Below, one piece after another: positions 27,206 to 35,839 of a stretch of 64,000 nt of DNA (the first letter of the stretch is position 1; each line of letters begins with the position of its first letter). The stretch is from NCBI RefSeq assembly GCF_029937755.1, contig NZ_JAPYPG010000003.1:124001-188000 (forward strand). The letters run 5' to 3'. A program made the translations under genes and the position numbers. The notes below the pieces were generated by a model that saw nothing but the letters and a program-made list of their open reading frames with translations, had not been told where the DNA came from and did no database searches. This stretch comes from Henriciella sp. Lineage in GTDB: Bacteria; Pseudomonadota; Alphaproteobacteria; Caulobacterales; Hyphomonadaceae.

Positions 27206-28263
27206 AGATCGACTCCATGTTTCGGGGCGAGACGGCTCGCCAGCATGAGTTCGTGCGCAGCATGGGTGAACCAGCCGGACCAGGCGAGGATCGGATCGTC
27301 GTTCTTGGCGTCTGCATAGGCGCGCGCCGATGATGTCCAGATGCCCAGGCCCTTGAGGTGAGCAAACAGGCTCCACCATTCGAAGGCCGCCGGATCGAAT
27401 TTGCAGCCGGAGGCTTCCTGCCAGATGCCGATGGCTTCAGGCCAGGGGATAAACCCGGCTGCGCGTTCCTGGTCGTTGCCACACCATAGCAGGTCGGTCG
27501 CCCAGGCCAGATCCTCGTATGGGTCGCCAATATGCGCCATTTCCCAATCGAGAATGGCATTGATATGGCCCTCCCCGTCATGCAGGAAGTTGCCAGTCCG
27601 AAAATCCCCATGGACCAGCGAGAGTTTCTGGGCGGGCGGCGGCGGATTCGCTGACAGGTAGCGGATCGCCGCTTCAGCGACAGGCTGAGGCTCCCGCGTA
27701 TTGGAACGGATCTCGCCAGCCCAGTAGTCGAGCTCACGCTTCCAGCATTGGTCCGGTGACGGCGTGTCGATCTCTTCGGAGATCGCCGTACCCTCGATAT
27801 CCAGCGAGGCAATCGCGCCGAGATAGCGAAAGAATTCGCGCCCCACATCAGCCCGGTGCGGCTCGACATCTTCGATCCGGAACGGGTTGAGCGGCGTGCC
27901 GCCTTCAATCCGGCCCATCACAAAGAACGGCGCACCGAGCGGCCCTTCATCGATCTCCAGAAACAGCGCCTCGGGCGCCGGAATGCCAGCCTTGCCATAG
28001 GCGCTCCGGATAGCCGCAAATTCGATCCGGCGTTCGGTATCGATCAGGCTGTCTGGCGGATCCCGGCGCAGGATGAGCCCCTTGGTCTTCGGCCCGGTTG
28101 CATCTTCATAGGCAATATCGACCGAGAATGTTTCCCGGCTTGCGCCACCGTGAATGCGGTTCATGGCGATCACGCGGAGATTGCTGACGCCCGGCATATG
28201 CGCCTCGGCGTAAGCGGCAAACTTTTCGGCAAGAGCTGGCGTATCGATGACCTTGTCAGGCAT
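27202..28263 (-). CDS. APH-like phosphotransferase family protein
   Basis: The 353-residue protein has the aminoglycoside-phosphotransferase/ACAD10 kinase-like fold: LVHGDFRTGNF catalytic loop (His-Gly-Asp), metal-binding ILDWEMAHIGDPYEDLAW, and an N-lobe with GGASRETF. In actinobacteria and alphaproteobacteria such proteins sit among acyl-CoA and steroid or terpene genes, suggesting phosphorylation of a hydroxylated lipid rather than an antibiotic. It overlaps the upstream DUF7064-like gene by 8 bp. The start at 28263 is set by that overlap. Confidence 0.88.
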   Translation of the reverse strand: MPDKVIDTPALAEKFAAYAEAHMPGVSNLRVIAMNRIHGGASRETFSVDIAYEDATGPKTKGLILRRDPPDSLIDTERRIEFAAIRSAYGKAGIPAPEALFLEIDEGPLGAPFFVMGRIEGGTPLNPFRIEDVEPHRADVGREFFRYLGAIASLDIEGTAISEEIDTPSPDQCWKRELDYWAGEIRSNTREPQPVAEAAIRYLSANPPPPAQKLSLVHGDFRTGNFLHDGEGHINAILDWEMAHIGDPYEDLAWATDLLWCGNDQERAAGFIPWPEAIGIWQEASGCKFDPAAFEWWSLFAHLKGLGIWTSSARAYADAKNDDPILAWSGWFTHAAHELMLASRLAPKHGVDL

Positions 28264-29359
28264 CCAGCAGATCCTTCCAGCCGCTCTCGTCATGCGGGCC
28301 GATGAAGAGCTGTTCCAGCGCCCCGATGCCTTCCGAGCCCTGTCCATCGGGGCCCTCATGGCGGACCTTGGCGATCGCCTGAATGTGCAGGTTATCCGGC
28401 TGGTTCCAGGGCATGACGAGCGGTTTGAAGTCTTCTCGCCCGATGGCGTATTCGCCCTTCCAGGCCGCGTGGCCCCACTCCGGGTGGCTGTAACCGATAC
28501 CTTTCATCTGGAAGGTGCCGATCGGTTCGTAGGTGATCTTGTGCTCGCGGCCATGCGGATCGGTCGCTGTCAGCACAGCGGAGCGCACGCGTCGTGTGCC
28601 GGCCTCGAACTCCGGCTTGAACACCGGGTTGGCGAGATGCATCAGCCCATCGGCATCTGCGCCTTCCATGCCCATGACAGAGCGCGTGTTCCAGCGGTCG
28701 CCCTGCTGGTCCTCATTCACATGGAAATAGACCGCGGCGTTCTCGAAATTCATGGGTGTCCAGACCCAGTAGAACTGGAAGGGCTTCTCGGGAACGACGG
28801 GCTGCGGGTCCTGTGCGCCGAGCGGGCGCAAGCCCCAGCTCCGATCGCGGGTGCCCCAGAAATTGTCGCTGGCGACCTCGATGGTTTCGCCATCCACTGT
28901 AATCGTGCCGGACCAGCGTCCATTCTGGGTCATCCGGGTCACGTCCATCATCATGCGTGACCCGTTGCGGCGTGTGAAGCGCGGTTCCTCGACCGGGAAG
29001 TGACGGCCCTCGAAGGTGAGATCCGCCGATATCCCCTCAGCATCCTCGAGCTTGATTCGCACGGAGTGGAGCGGTTGCAAGACCTCGATGCTCATCGGGC
29101 CTACACGGGTGTCCATGCGTTCGAAATTCATGATACGCGACAGGTGGACCGACTTCTGGACCCCATCCTTCAGGACAGAGAAAGCGCCATCCATGATGTT
29201 GAGATGCGGATAGACGCCAAAGGCCGCTCCGAAGAAGACAGAACCGTCCTTCGAGTAGCCGTTGTAGAAATAGCGGTCGTAAAAATTGCGATCCGACCCG
29301 GCCACCCAGACGGGTTCCGGCGTCTGGTGGATCGGGTATTCGTCACCCCAGGTGAGCAT
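28256..29359 (-). CDS. DUF7064/lipocalin-like double beta-domain protein
   Basis: The 367-residue soluble protein starts at ATG 29359 (GGGAGG upstream). It is rich in Trp, Tyr and aromatic beta motifs (YFYNGYSKDGSVFFGAAFG, NFWGTRDRSWGLRP, HPEWGHAAWKG). This pattern resembles the two-barrel DUF7064/DUF7065 or hydroxyneurosporene-synthase-like fold often encoded beside APH-like kinases. Such domains may bind or modify hydrophobic molecules; the function is unproven. It is the first gene of a three-gene operon and faces the divergent thioesterase gene. Confidence 0.8.
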   Translation of the reverse strand: MLTWGDEYPIHQTPEPVWVAGSDRNFYDRYFYNGYSKDGSVFFGAAFGVYPHLNIMDGAFSVLKDGVQKSVHLSRIMNFERMDTRVGPMSIEVLQPLHSVRIKLEDAEGISADLTFEGRHFPVEEPRFTRRNGSRMMMDVTRMTQNGRWSGTITVDGETIEVASDNFWGTRDRSWGLRPLGAQDPQPVVPEKPFQFYWVWTPMNFENAAVYFHVNEDQQGDRWNTRSVMGMEGADADGLMHLANPVFKPEFEAGTRRVRSAVLTATDPHGREHKITYEPIGTFQMKGIGYSHPEWGHAAWKGEYAIGREDFKPLVMPWNQPDNLHIQAIAKVRHEGPDGQGSEGIGALEQLFIGPHDESGWKDLLDA

Positions 29360-29470
29360 GTGCGGAGTACCTCCCTTTGCGTGACCTCTTGGCGGGTCCG
29401 AACCGGCTTCTACAGTGGCCAAAGCAGATCGCCGGATCAATCACTGACGCGAGGGAAAAGGAAAACGCCA

Positions 29471-29890
29471 ATGACATCAAAGGTCTCAGTGGAGGAAGCG
29501 AACGCCTTTTTGGGCGAGGCATTCAAAGGCGCGCAAAACCGGTCAGAGGTCATTCTGATGGAAGATGGCCACGCCATCATGCGCCTCAAGGCCGGCAATG
29601 AGCACTTGCGTCCGGGTGGCTACATCTCCGGGCCGACCCAGATGTCCATGGCTGACAGCGTGACCTATATGGCGATCTTCACCCGTCTCGGAATCACGCC
29701 GATGACGGTGACCAGCAACCTCAACATGAACTTCCTGCGCCCCTGCATTGGCGAAGCCGTGATCGCCGAGGCCCGGCTCATGAAACTCGGCCGCACGCTC
29801 GCCGTCGCCGAGGTGGAGATTCGTGCCGAGGGATCCGAGAAAGTCGCGAGCCATGCGATCGTGACCTATTCCATACCGGCAAAGGATTAA
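29471..29890 (+). CDS. PaaI-family hotdog thioesterase
   Basis: The 139-residue hotdog-fold protein probably hydrolyses acyl-CoA. Recognisable parts are GGYISGPTQMSMADSVTYMA (central helix with active-site Asp) and NLNMNFLRPC, and the length suits the family. The start ATG 29471 follows AAGGA by 9 nt; the open frame extends further upstream without family similarity. It is divergent from the DUF7064-like operon and precedes the monooxygenase gene by 90 bp. Confidence 0.88.
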   Translation: MTSKVSVEEANAFLGEAFKGAQNRSEVILMEDGHAIMRLKAGNEHLRPGGYISGPTQMSMADSVTYMAIFTRLGITPMTVTSNLNMNFLRPCIGEAVIAEARLMKLGRTLAVAEVEIRAEGSEKVASHAIVTYSIPAKD

Positions 29891-29980
29891 CGTCGCGGCA
29901 TCCGGTCGATTACCTATATCCGCGCCGCATTCCTGCGTTAGGGTCTGCCTCAAAAGACAAGGTCGACTGGAGGAACACCC

Positions 29981-31495
29981 ATGACTACTCAGGCGAACAC
30001 AGACGTTCTCGACGTCCTGATCGTCGGCGCTGGAATATCCGGTGTTGGCGCAGCTTATCACCTCAATGATCGCTGCCCGGACAAGAAGATCGCCGTCTTC
30101 GAAGCGCTCGACGGGTTTGGGGGCACATGGAAAGTCCATACCTATCCAGGCATTCGCTCCGACAGTGACCTTTACACCTTCGGGTATCGCGACAAGCCAT
30201 GGACCGGCCCGCCGATCGCGACCGCCGAAGAGATCCTGACCTATATGGGTGAGTTCATCGAGGAAAATGGTCTCACCCCCCTCATCCACTACAATCACAA
30301 GATCACCAAAGCGGCATGGTCCTCGGCGGACAAGCTCTACACCGTCACGTATGAGACGCCGGACGGCGAGCAGACCGTGCGCACGCACTTCCTCTGGATG
30401 TGCCAGGGCTATTACGACCTCGACAAGGGCTACACCCCGGACTGGGAAGGCATGGATTCCTTCAAGGGGGAGATCGTCCATCCGCAAAACTGGCCGGACG
30501 ATATTGACCTGACCGGCAAGAAAGTCGTCTGCATCGGCTCCGGCGCGACGGCTGCGACACTTGTCCCCAATATCGCCGACCAGTGCGACCACATCACGCT
30601 GCTGCAGCGCTCGCCGACCTATTTCGTGCCGGGCCGCAATGTAAACGAGCTCGCCGACGAGCTGCGCCGGCTCGAGATCGACGAAGACTGGATCCACACC
30701 ATCATCCGCAAGAAGGTGCTCGTGGATCAGCATGAGTTCACCGCCCGGGCCAAGGAAGAACCCGAAGCGGTGAAAGCCGAGCTGCTGGAAGGCGTGCAAG
30801 CCTTCCTCGGTGAGGACTTCGACATGTCCCACTTCACGCCGACCTACCGGCCTTGGAGCCAGCGCATCGCCTTCGTGCCGGACGGCGACATCTTCCAGGG
30901 AATCGCTGCTGGCAAGGCAAGCGTCGTTACCGATCATATTGATCGCTTCGTGCCGGAAGGCATCAAGCTGAAGTCCGGCGACGTGCTCGAGGCCGATGTC
31001 ATTATCACGGCCACCGGCTTCAATCTCAAATTCCTCGGCAACATTCCCTTCGAGATCGATGGCGAAGCCGTCGACTGGAACGAGAGGCTGACCTGGCGCG
31101 GCATGATGGTCGAGGGCGTCCCGAACATGACGTTCGTCTTTGGCTACTTCCGGGCCAGCTGGACCCTGCGGGTCGACCTGCTGGGCGATTTCATGGTCCG
31201 CCTGCTCCAGCACATGGATGACCTCGGCGCAGCCGAAATCCGGCCAGAACTGCCGGCCGGCCAACGCGGCGAGCCACGGGTGAGCTGGATGGATCCGGAG
31301 GACTTCAATCCCGGCTACCTGACCCGCGGCGAGCATGAAATGCCGAAGCGGATCGCGCGGTCGGAATGGCAGCATACCCAGGACTACTGGCACGAGAAGG
31401 ACGCCCTGCCCGAGATCAATCTCGACAGCGACGTCTTCGTCTATGAGGACGAGCAAGGCCAGCCTGTAACCAAACGCTCCGCCGATGCGGCCTGA
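29981..31495 (+). CDS. FAD-dependent Baeyer-Villiger-type monooxygenase
   Basis: The 504-residue flavoprotein has a first dinucleotide-binding motif GAGISG (16-21), the BVMO fingerprint FxGxxxHxxxW as F161-K-G163...H167...W171, and a second Rossmann motif CIGSGATAATL (about 182-192). Such enzymes insert oxygen next to a ketone or hydroxylate hydrophobic substrates using NADPH. A strong GGAGG precedes the ATG. Neighbouring SDR, thioesterases and acyl-CoA ligase suggest a pathway for an alicyclic or long-chain ketone; the substrate is not known. Confidence 0.93.
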   Translation: MTTQANTDVLDVLIVGAGISGVGAAYHLNDRCPDKKIAVFEALDGFGGTWKVHTYPGIRSDSDLYTFGYRDKPWTGPPIATAEEILTYMGEFIEENGLTPLIHYNHKITKAAWSSADKLYTVTYETPDGEQTVRTHFLWMCQGYYDLDKGYTPDWEGMDSFKGEIVHPQNWPDDIDLTGKKVVCIGSGATAATLVPNIADQCDHITLLQRSPTYFVPGRNVNELADELRRLEIDEDWIHTIIRKKVLVDQHEFTARAKEEPEAVKAELLEGVQAFLGEDFDMSHFTPTYRPWSQRIAFVPDGDIFQGIAAGKASVVTDHIDRFVPEGIKLKSGDVLEADVIITATGFNLKFLGNIPFEIDGEAVDWNERLTWRGMMVEGVPNMTFVFGYFRASWTLRVDLLGDFMVRLLQHMDDLGAAEIRPELPAGQRGEPRVSWMDPEDFNPGYLTRGEHEMPKRIARSEWQHTQDYWHEKDALPEINLDSDVFVYEDEQGQPVTKRSADAA

Positions 31496-31558
31496 CGTCC
31501 CAGCCTGATTGGCGGGGAGACCGGGCTGAGCTAGGAGAAGGGGAGAAAGGCAGGGTTC

Positions 31559-31915
31559 ATGTCGCTTCCACTTGCTGGTTCTTTTCTCGGTTTCCTCGGC
31601 GTCGCGCTTGGTGCGTTTGGCGCGCATGGCATGGCCTCGCGCTTCACGCCGGAGACGCGTGGTTGGTGGGAAACCGCCACGCTCTACCTGCTTGTCCATG
31701 CTGTCGCCGTCTTCGCAGCCGGTGTCTCCGCGCGGACAGGGCTTTTCTCGACCGGTGGCTGGGTGATGGTCGCCGGCGCCGTGATCTTCTCCGGGACGCT
31801 CTACGCCATGGCCCTCGGCGCCCCGCGCTGGTTCGGGGCGATCACACCACTTGGCGGAATTGCCCTGCTGGCGGGATGGGCGCTGTTTGCAGTGGCGGCG
31901 CTCAAGGGCGCCTGA
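31559..31915 (+). CDS. DUF423 family small membrane protein
   Basis: The 118-residue protein has four membrane segments and the family opening GFLGVALGAFGAHGM plus WWETATLYLLVHAVAV. The same fold is found in E. coli YgdD; its function is unknown. AGGAGAAGGGGAGAAAG precedes the ATG. It lies between the monooxygenase and SDR genes on the same strand. Confidence 0.9.
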   Translation: MSLPLAGSFLGFLGVALGAFGAHGMASRFTPETRGWWETATLYLLVHAVAVFAAGVSARTGLFSTGGWVMVAGAVIFSGTLYAMALGAPRWFGAITPLGGIALLAGWALFAVAALKGA

Positions 31916-32007
31916 GGTCGCGATAGGCCAATACAGGGATTGGCAAGGCGCGCGGATTGAATATGGTGCGCGCCGATACTGCACATGTGAAATAAATGGA
32001 GGAAACC

Positions 32008-32778
32008 ATGGCCAGTCTTTTCGACATGAGCGGCAAGGTTGCTGTCATCACCGGCTCGTCTCGCGGCATCGGCAAATCGATCGCCGAGCAGATGGCCGAA
32101 CAGGGCGCAAAAGTCGTCATCTCCTCGCGCAAGCCGGGGCCTTGCCAGGACGTCGCCGAAGAGCTCAACAAGAAGCATGGTGACGGCACGGCAATCTCGG
32201 TGCCGGCCAATATTTCTTCCAAGGACGACCTGCAGACACTGATCGAAGAGACCCGCAAGGCATTCGGCAAGATCGACGTGCTGGTCTGCAACGCCGCATC
32301 CAACCCGTATTACGGCCCCATGGAAGAGATCGGCGACGAACAGTTCGAGAAGATCCTGCAGAACAATATCATCTCCAACCACTGGCTGATCCAGATGGTC
32401 GCGCCGGAAATGAAGGAGCGCAAGGACGGCGCCATCGTCATCATTTCCTCCATTGGCGGCCTGAAAGGGTCTCCCGTCATCGGTGCCTACAATATCTCCA
32501 AAGCCGCCGACTTCCAGCTCGCCCGGAACTACGCCATCGAGCTCGGGCCCCATAATATCCGCGTCAACTGCGTCGCCCCGGGTCTGATCAAGACCGACTT
32601 CGCCCGCGCCCTCTGGGAAAATCCGGAGAATGCCCAGCGCATCGAGAAAGGCACGCCCATGCGCCGCATCGGTGACCCGGAAGACATTGCCGGCGCCGCG
32701 ATCTTTCTCGCCTCTGATGCCGGCAAGTACATGGCCGGCCAGATGATCGTCGTCGACGGCGGTAGCGTCATCGTCTGA
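32008..32778 (+). CDS. Short-chain dehydrogenase/reductase
   Basis: This NAD(P)-dependent oxidoreductase has 256 residues from ATG 32008, set by GGAGG just upstream; another ATG at 31996 lies inside that ribosome site. TGSSRGIG (15-22) binds the cofactor, VCNAAS matches the NNAG region, and Y161xxxK165 with an upstream Ser forms the active site. The C-terminal GGSVIV is typical of FabG-like SDRs. Lys/Arg at the cofactor loop (SSRKPG) would favour NADPH. CsaA follows after 6 nt. Confidence 0.94.
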   Translation: MASLFDMSGKVAVITGSSRGIGKSIAEQMAEQGAKVVISSRKPGPCQDVAEELNKKHGDGTAISVPANISSKDDLQTLIEETRKAFGKIDVLVCNAASNPYYGPMEEIGDEQFEKILQNNIISNHWLIQMVAPEMKERKDGAIVIISSIGGLKGSPVIGAYNISKAADFQLARNYAIELGPHNIRVNCVAPGLIKTDFARALWENPENAQRIEKGTPMRRIGDPEDIAGAAIFLASDAGKYMAGQMIVVDGGSVIV

Positions 32779-32784
32779 TCCGCC

Positions 32785-33156
32785 ATGCACAAGACCGATC
32801 TTCCCGGAAACCCGCCGGAAGCCGAGACGGATTTCGACACGTTCAGACAGATCGATATCCGTATCGGCACGGTGCTCGAAGCCGCCCCTCTTGAGGGAGC
32901 ACGCAAGCCATCCATTCGGCTGGTCATCGATTTTGGTGAAGGCGTCGGCCACAAGAAGAGCTCGGCGCAGATCACCGATCACTATACCCCCGAACAATTG
33001 GTCGGGCGGCAGGTGGCAGCCGTCGTGAACTTCCCGCCCCGCCAGATCGGCAAGTTCATGTCTGAAGTGCTGACGCTTGGCTTTCCCGATACCGATGGCG
33101 CCATCGTCCTTTTCTCGCCCGACAGCCCGGTCCCCAATGGAGCCCGCCTCGCATGA
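32785..33156 (+). CDS. csaA: CsaA-like tRNA-binding domain protein
   Basis: The 123-residue protein is a stand-alone OB-fold tRNA-binding domain, as at the C-terminus of MetRS, with DIRIGTVLEA, KPSIRLVIDFG, SSAQIT and NFPPRQIGKFMSEVL. CsaA binds tRNA-like structures and has been reported to act as a chaperone or export helper. It probably forms homodimers. It starts 6 nt after the SDR and overlaps the next thioesterase by 4 bp (ATGA). Confidence 0.93.
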   Translation: MHKTDLPGNPPEAETDFDTFRQIDIRIGTVLEAAPLEGARKPSIRLVIDFGEGVGHKKSSAQITDHYTPEQLVGRQVAAVVNFPPRQIGKFMSEVLTLGFPDTDGAIVLFSPDSPVPNGARLA

Positions 33157-33638
33157 GCCTTTCCGTCGATCTCGACCAGTTCCCGCAGCAATTCCATGGC
33201 TTCCTGTCAGGCATCATGAGCGGCGATTTCGCCGGTAAGCCGAAGGGCCTCGCCAAGCTGGGCATCATGCCGGAGCACTGGCTGAAGCATATTGAGCCCG
33301 GCCATGTGCGTTATGTCTGGCCGAATGATGGCAGCCACGACATTCAGCCAAACCGCACCTTTGGCGGCTGGGTCGGCGCGTTGTCGGACCACATCGTTTC
33401 GATCTGCATGTTCTCCGCACTCAAGGAGGGGGAGGCGTTTACGACGCAAGACCTGCAGATCAAGCTCTTCCGGCCTGTTTCGCAGGGCGACATCTCGATT
33501 GAGGCGCGGGTCATCAACCGCTCGAAATCGACTGGTTATGTCGAGGCCGAATGGAAGAACGCCGAGGGCAAGCTGCTGGTTAAGGTCCTGGCGTGGAAGG
33601 CCATCCGCACCGTCGAAGCCATTCACGGCCCGCGCTGA
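33153..33638 (+). CDS. PaaI-family hotdog thioesterase
   Basis: The 161-residue protein has the hotdog core NRTFGGWVGALSDHIVSICM and FTTQDLQIKLFRPVSQGDIS, with an Asp in the active-site helix. It probably hydrolyses an acyl- or aryl-CoA. Coupled to csaA by ATGA overlap, it ends 3 bp before the converging acyl-CoA ligase gene. It is the second thioesterase of the cluster and is only distantly like the one at 29471. Confidence 0.86.
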   Translation: MSLSVDLDQFPQQFHGFLSGIMSGDFAGKPKGLAKLGIMPEHWLKHIEPGHVRYVWPNDGSHDIQPNRTFGGWVGALSDHIVSICMFSALKEGEAFTTQDLQIKLFRPVSQGDISIEARVINRSKSTGYVEAEWKNAEGKLLVKVLAWKAIRTVEAIHGPR

Positions 33639-33641
33639 AGG

Positions 33642-35105
33642 TCAGCTGACCCCCGCCGGCAGGCGCGCCTCTCGCAAAGCCTTGCGGCGGGACTTGCCGG
33701 CATCATCGCGCAGGGGCTCCGTGACCACCTCTATAGTACGGGGAAGCTTGTAGCGAACCAGCTTTTCGTTGAGATGGGCCATCAGCGCACCTTCATTCAG
33801 CGCACCCTCGGGCACATCGACGATGGCATGCAGCGTCGCGCCCATATCTTCGTCTGGCAGGCCAATCACGGCTGAGCTTCTGACACCCGGGAAGGAGTCG
33901 ATCGCGGCCTCGACCTCGGCAGGATAGATGTTGGCACCGCCGACAACGATCATGTCGGAGCGACGGTCCGTCAGGTAGAGATAGCCCTCCGCGTCCATCC
34001 AGCCCATATCGCCAAGGCTTTCCCAGCCGCCCTCGATTTCGCGGATGTCGGCTCCGAGATAATAGTAGCTCGTCCCCTGCCCCGCGAGCGGGCGCATGAA
34101 GACTTCACCCACCTCGCCCGGCGGGACTGTCTCCCCATCCTCGCCGACAATCTTCATCTCACAGGTTTCGACCGGACGGCCGACAGAGCCTCGATGCGTC
34201 AGCCATTCCGTGCCCTGGATCGTCGTGGACCCTTGCCCTTCTGTACCACCATAAAGCTCCCAGATGACTTCCGCGCCGAGCCAGTCGATGAACGCCTCCT
34301 TGAGCCAGGGCGGACAGGGGGCTGCCAGGTGCCAGAGCGCCTTCAGGCTGGACAAATCACGGGCATTGCGGACCTCTTCGGGCAAGGCCCAGATCCGGCG
34401 CATCATGGTCGGCACCATGTACGCGGTATCAATCTTCAGCGTCTCGATGCGTTCCAGCGTCTGCTCCGCATCAAAGCGCGTGGTAACCGCCACCGTCGCC
34501 CCCTTGAACAAGGCGATCATGGCCCAGAGAAACGGACCATTGTGATAGAGCGGCCCCGGTACGAGCATCGCCCCCTGATTGCGGATTTCGAGAAACGGCA
34601 CCTCCGGGTCCCATTCGGCGGGAATTCTCGAGACAATCAGTTTCGGCCGTCCCGTCGAGCCGCCGGATGTCATGGCCTTGAAGGATGTTGCGGTCTTTTC
34701 CGGAAGCAGCGCGTCGGACAGGCTGGGCTCTGGCGTGAACCCGGTCGGAATGGATGGTATGGGCGCATATTCGCCGTCTGACACGCCGACGACGAGGGCC
34801 GGCTTGCCCAGCTCGATGATCTGGTCACGTTCGAATTTCGGCAGCCGCGCGGAGACCGGCTGAGGTGTTGCGCCCAGTTTCCACGTCGCAAAACAGGCCT
34901 CGAAGAACTCCACGCCATTCGCCAGCGCAATCGTGACGAAGTCATTCTCCTTCACACCCAGCTCGGCATAGGCCCGCGCCAGCCGGTTTGTCCGCGTTTC
35001 GAGCTGCTGCCAGGTGCGCTGCTCACCCTCATGGTCCACTGCGACGCGGTCCGGCTGGATCGCGGCCCAATGCGCCACAATGCGCGACAGGGAAATAATG
35101 GCCAC
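33642..35105 (-). CDS. AMP-dependent acyl-CoA synthetase/ligase
   Basis: This adenylate-forming enzyme has 487 residues from GTG 35105 (GGAGG 8 nt upstream). The frame is open to 35195 but only this start gives a typical opening (SRIVAHWAAIQPDRVAV). The phosphate loop is MTSGGSTGRPK, later motifs are ELYGGTEGQG, GDMGWMDAEGYLYLTDRRSD and a terminal DDAGKSRRKA with the catalytic Lys. It probably activates a carboxylic acid as a CoA thioester, in keeping with the thioesterases and monooxygenase next to it. The conserved hinge region is intact. Confidence 0.92.
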   Translation of the reverse strand: MAIISLSRIVAHWAAIQPDRVAVDHEGEQRTWQQLETRTNRLARAYAELGVKENDFVTIALANGVEFFEACFATWKLGATPQPVSARLPKFERDQIIELGKPALVVGVSDGEYAPIPSIPTGFTPEPSLSDALLPEKTATSFKAMTSGGSTGRPKLIVSRIPAEWDPEVPFLEIRNQGAMLVPGPLYHNGPFLWAMIALFKGATVAVTTRFDAEQTLERIETLKIDTAYMVPTMMRRIWALPEEVRNARDLSSLKALWHLAAPCPPWLKEAFIDWLGAEVIWELYGGTEGQGSTTIQGTEWLTHRGSVGRPVETCEMKIVGEDGETVPPGEVGEVFMRPLAGQGTSYYYLGADIREIEGGWESLGDMGWMDAEGYLYLTDRRSDMIVVGGANIYPAEVEAAIDSFPGVRSSAVIGLPDEDMGATLHAIVDVPEGALNEGALMAHLNEKLVRYKLPRTIEVVTEPLRDDAGKSRRKALREARLPAGVS

Positions 35106-35280
35106 GGTATCTTCCTCCAGTTTTCTTTTTCGCCGCGCGGGCGGCCTGCATGCGAAAGTGTTACGCGTTATCGGGCCTTTACGATAGACTGACACCGCGC
35201 CCGCAAGCCGTCGGCATGTGTGGCAATTCGCGCTGCCGGGGCCAGTGGATGGAGGCGATGCAAGATACTAGAGAGCCAGT

Positions 35281-35772
35281 ATGAATTGCACGGCTCGTCT
35301 TCATGCAATCCAGCTGCTGACCTTTGCCTTCGTGGCATTGATCACGCTGCGCGGGCTTGTACCTGACGGCTACATGATCGACCGGTCACCGGACACCGGC
35401 GCGATCGTCCTGCGCATCTGCGGCGGCCTGCACGAGAATGACCACAGCCCAGCAACGGCCCATGTATCCGGCGCCAATGCCGGTCACCAGATGCATGAGC
35501 ATCACAGCCACGGTGCGTCGATGCCATCCGGGGAAGCTGCCCCGAGCGGCATGATGGATGGCCCATCCGACGACAATCCGGAACATGGCTCAGAGGGCGC
35601 CATGTGCCCCTTCGCCCTGTCCTCATTGGTGGATGCGGTGACAGCACCCGCCTTGCCGGAGATGGTTGCCGTGCGCCAGCCCATGCTTGGCGGAAAACCC
35701 TATGTCCGGCCGGCCGTCCGCCACTCGGCACGTCCGCCCATGCCGCCGCGAAGTCCTCCCGTCCCCGTCTGA
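35281..35772 (+). CDS. DUF2946-type protein with His/Met-rich segment
   Basis: The 163-residue protein has an N-terminal membrane helix (about residues 9-28), a first Cys region (RICGGLHENDH), a His/Met-rich middle (HQMHEHHSHG, then SGMMDG) and CPFAL before a Pro/Arg tail. These are features of the DUF2946 family, found beside copper uptake genes. Metal binding, probably copper, is inferred. It lies 67 bp before the TonB receptor on the same strand and is probably co-transcribed. Confidence 0.78.
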   Translation: MNCTARLHAIQLLTFAFVALITLRGLVPDGYMIDRSPDTGAIVLRICGGLHENDHSPATAHVSGANAGHQMHEHHSHGASMPSGEAAPSGMMDGPSDDNPEHGSEGAMCPFALSSLVDAVTAPALPEMVAVRQPMLGGKPYVRPAVRHSARPPMPPRSPPVPV

Positions 35773-35839
35773 TCGTTTCCAGCTTTCCAATTCAACGAAC
35801 AGACAGCCTGCACGCCGTGCAGGCCTTCAGGGATATATC

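Noticed and set aside
27202-28263. Aminoglycoside resistance gene
   Set aside because: The APH-like fold is shared with many metabolic kinases, and the context is lipid metabolism, not resistance.
31947-31974. GGCGCGC/GCGCGCC inverted repeat before the SDR gene
   Set aside because: Short arms with a 14-nt loop in GC-rich DNA; no T run and too weak to call an operator or terminator.
29543-31984. 813-residue minus-strand open frame
   Set aside because: Lies opposite the thioesterase, monooxygenase and DUF423 genes, all with clear motifs; no family features in the antisense product.
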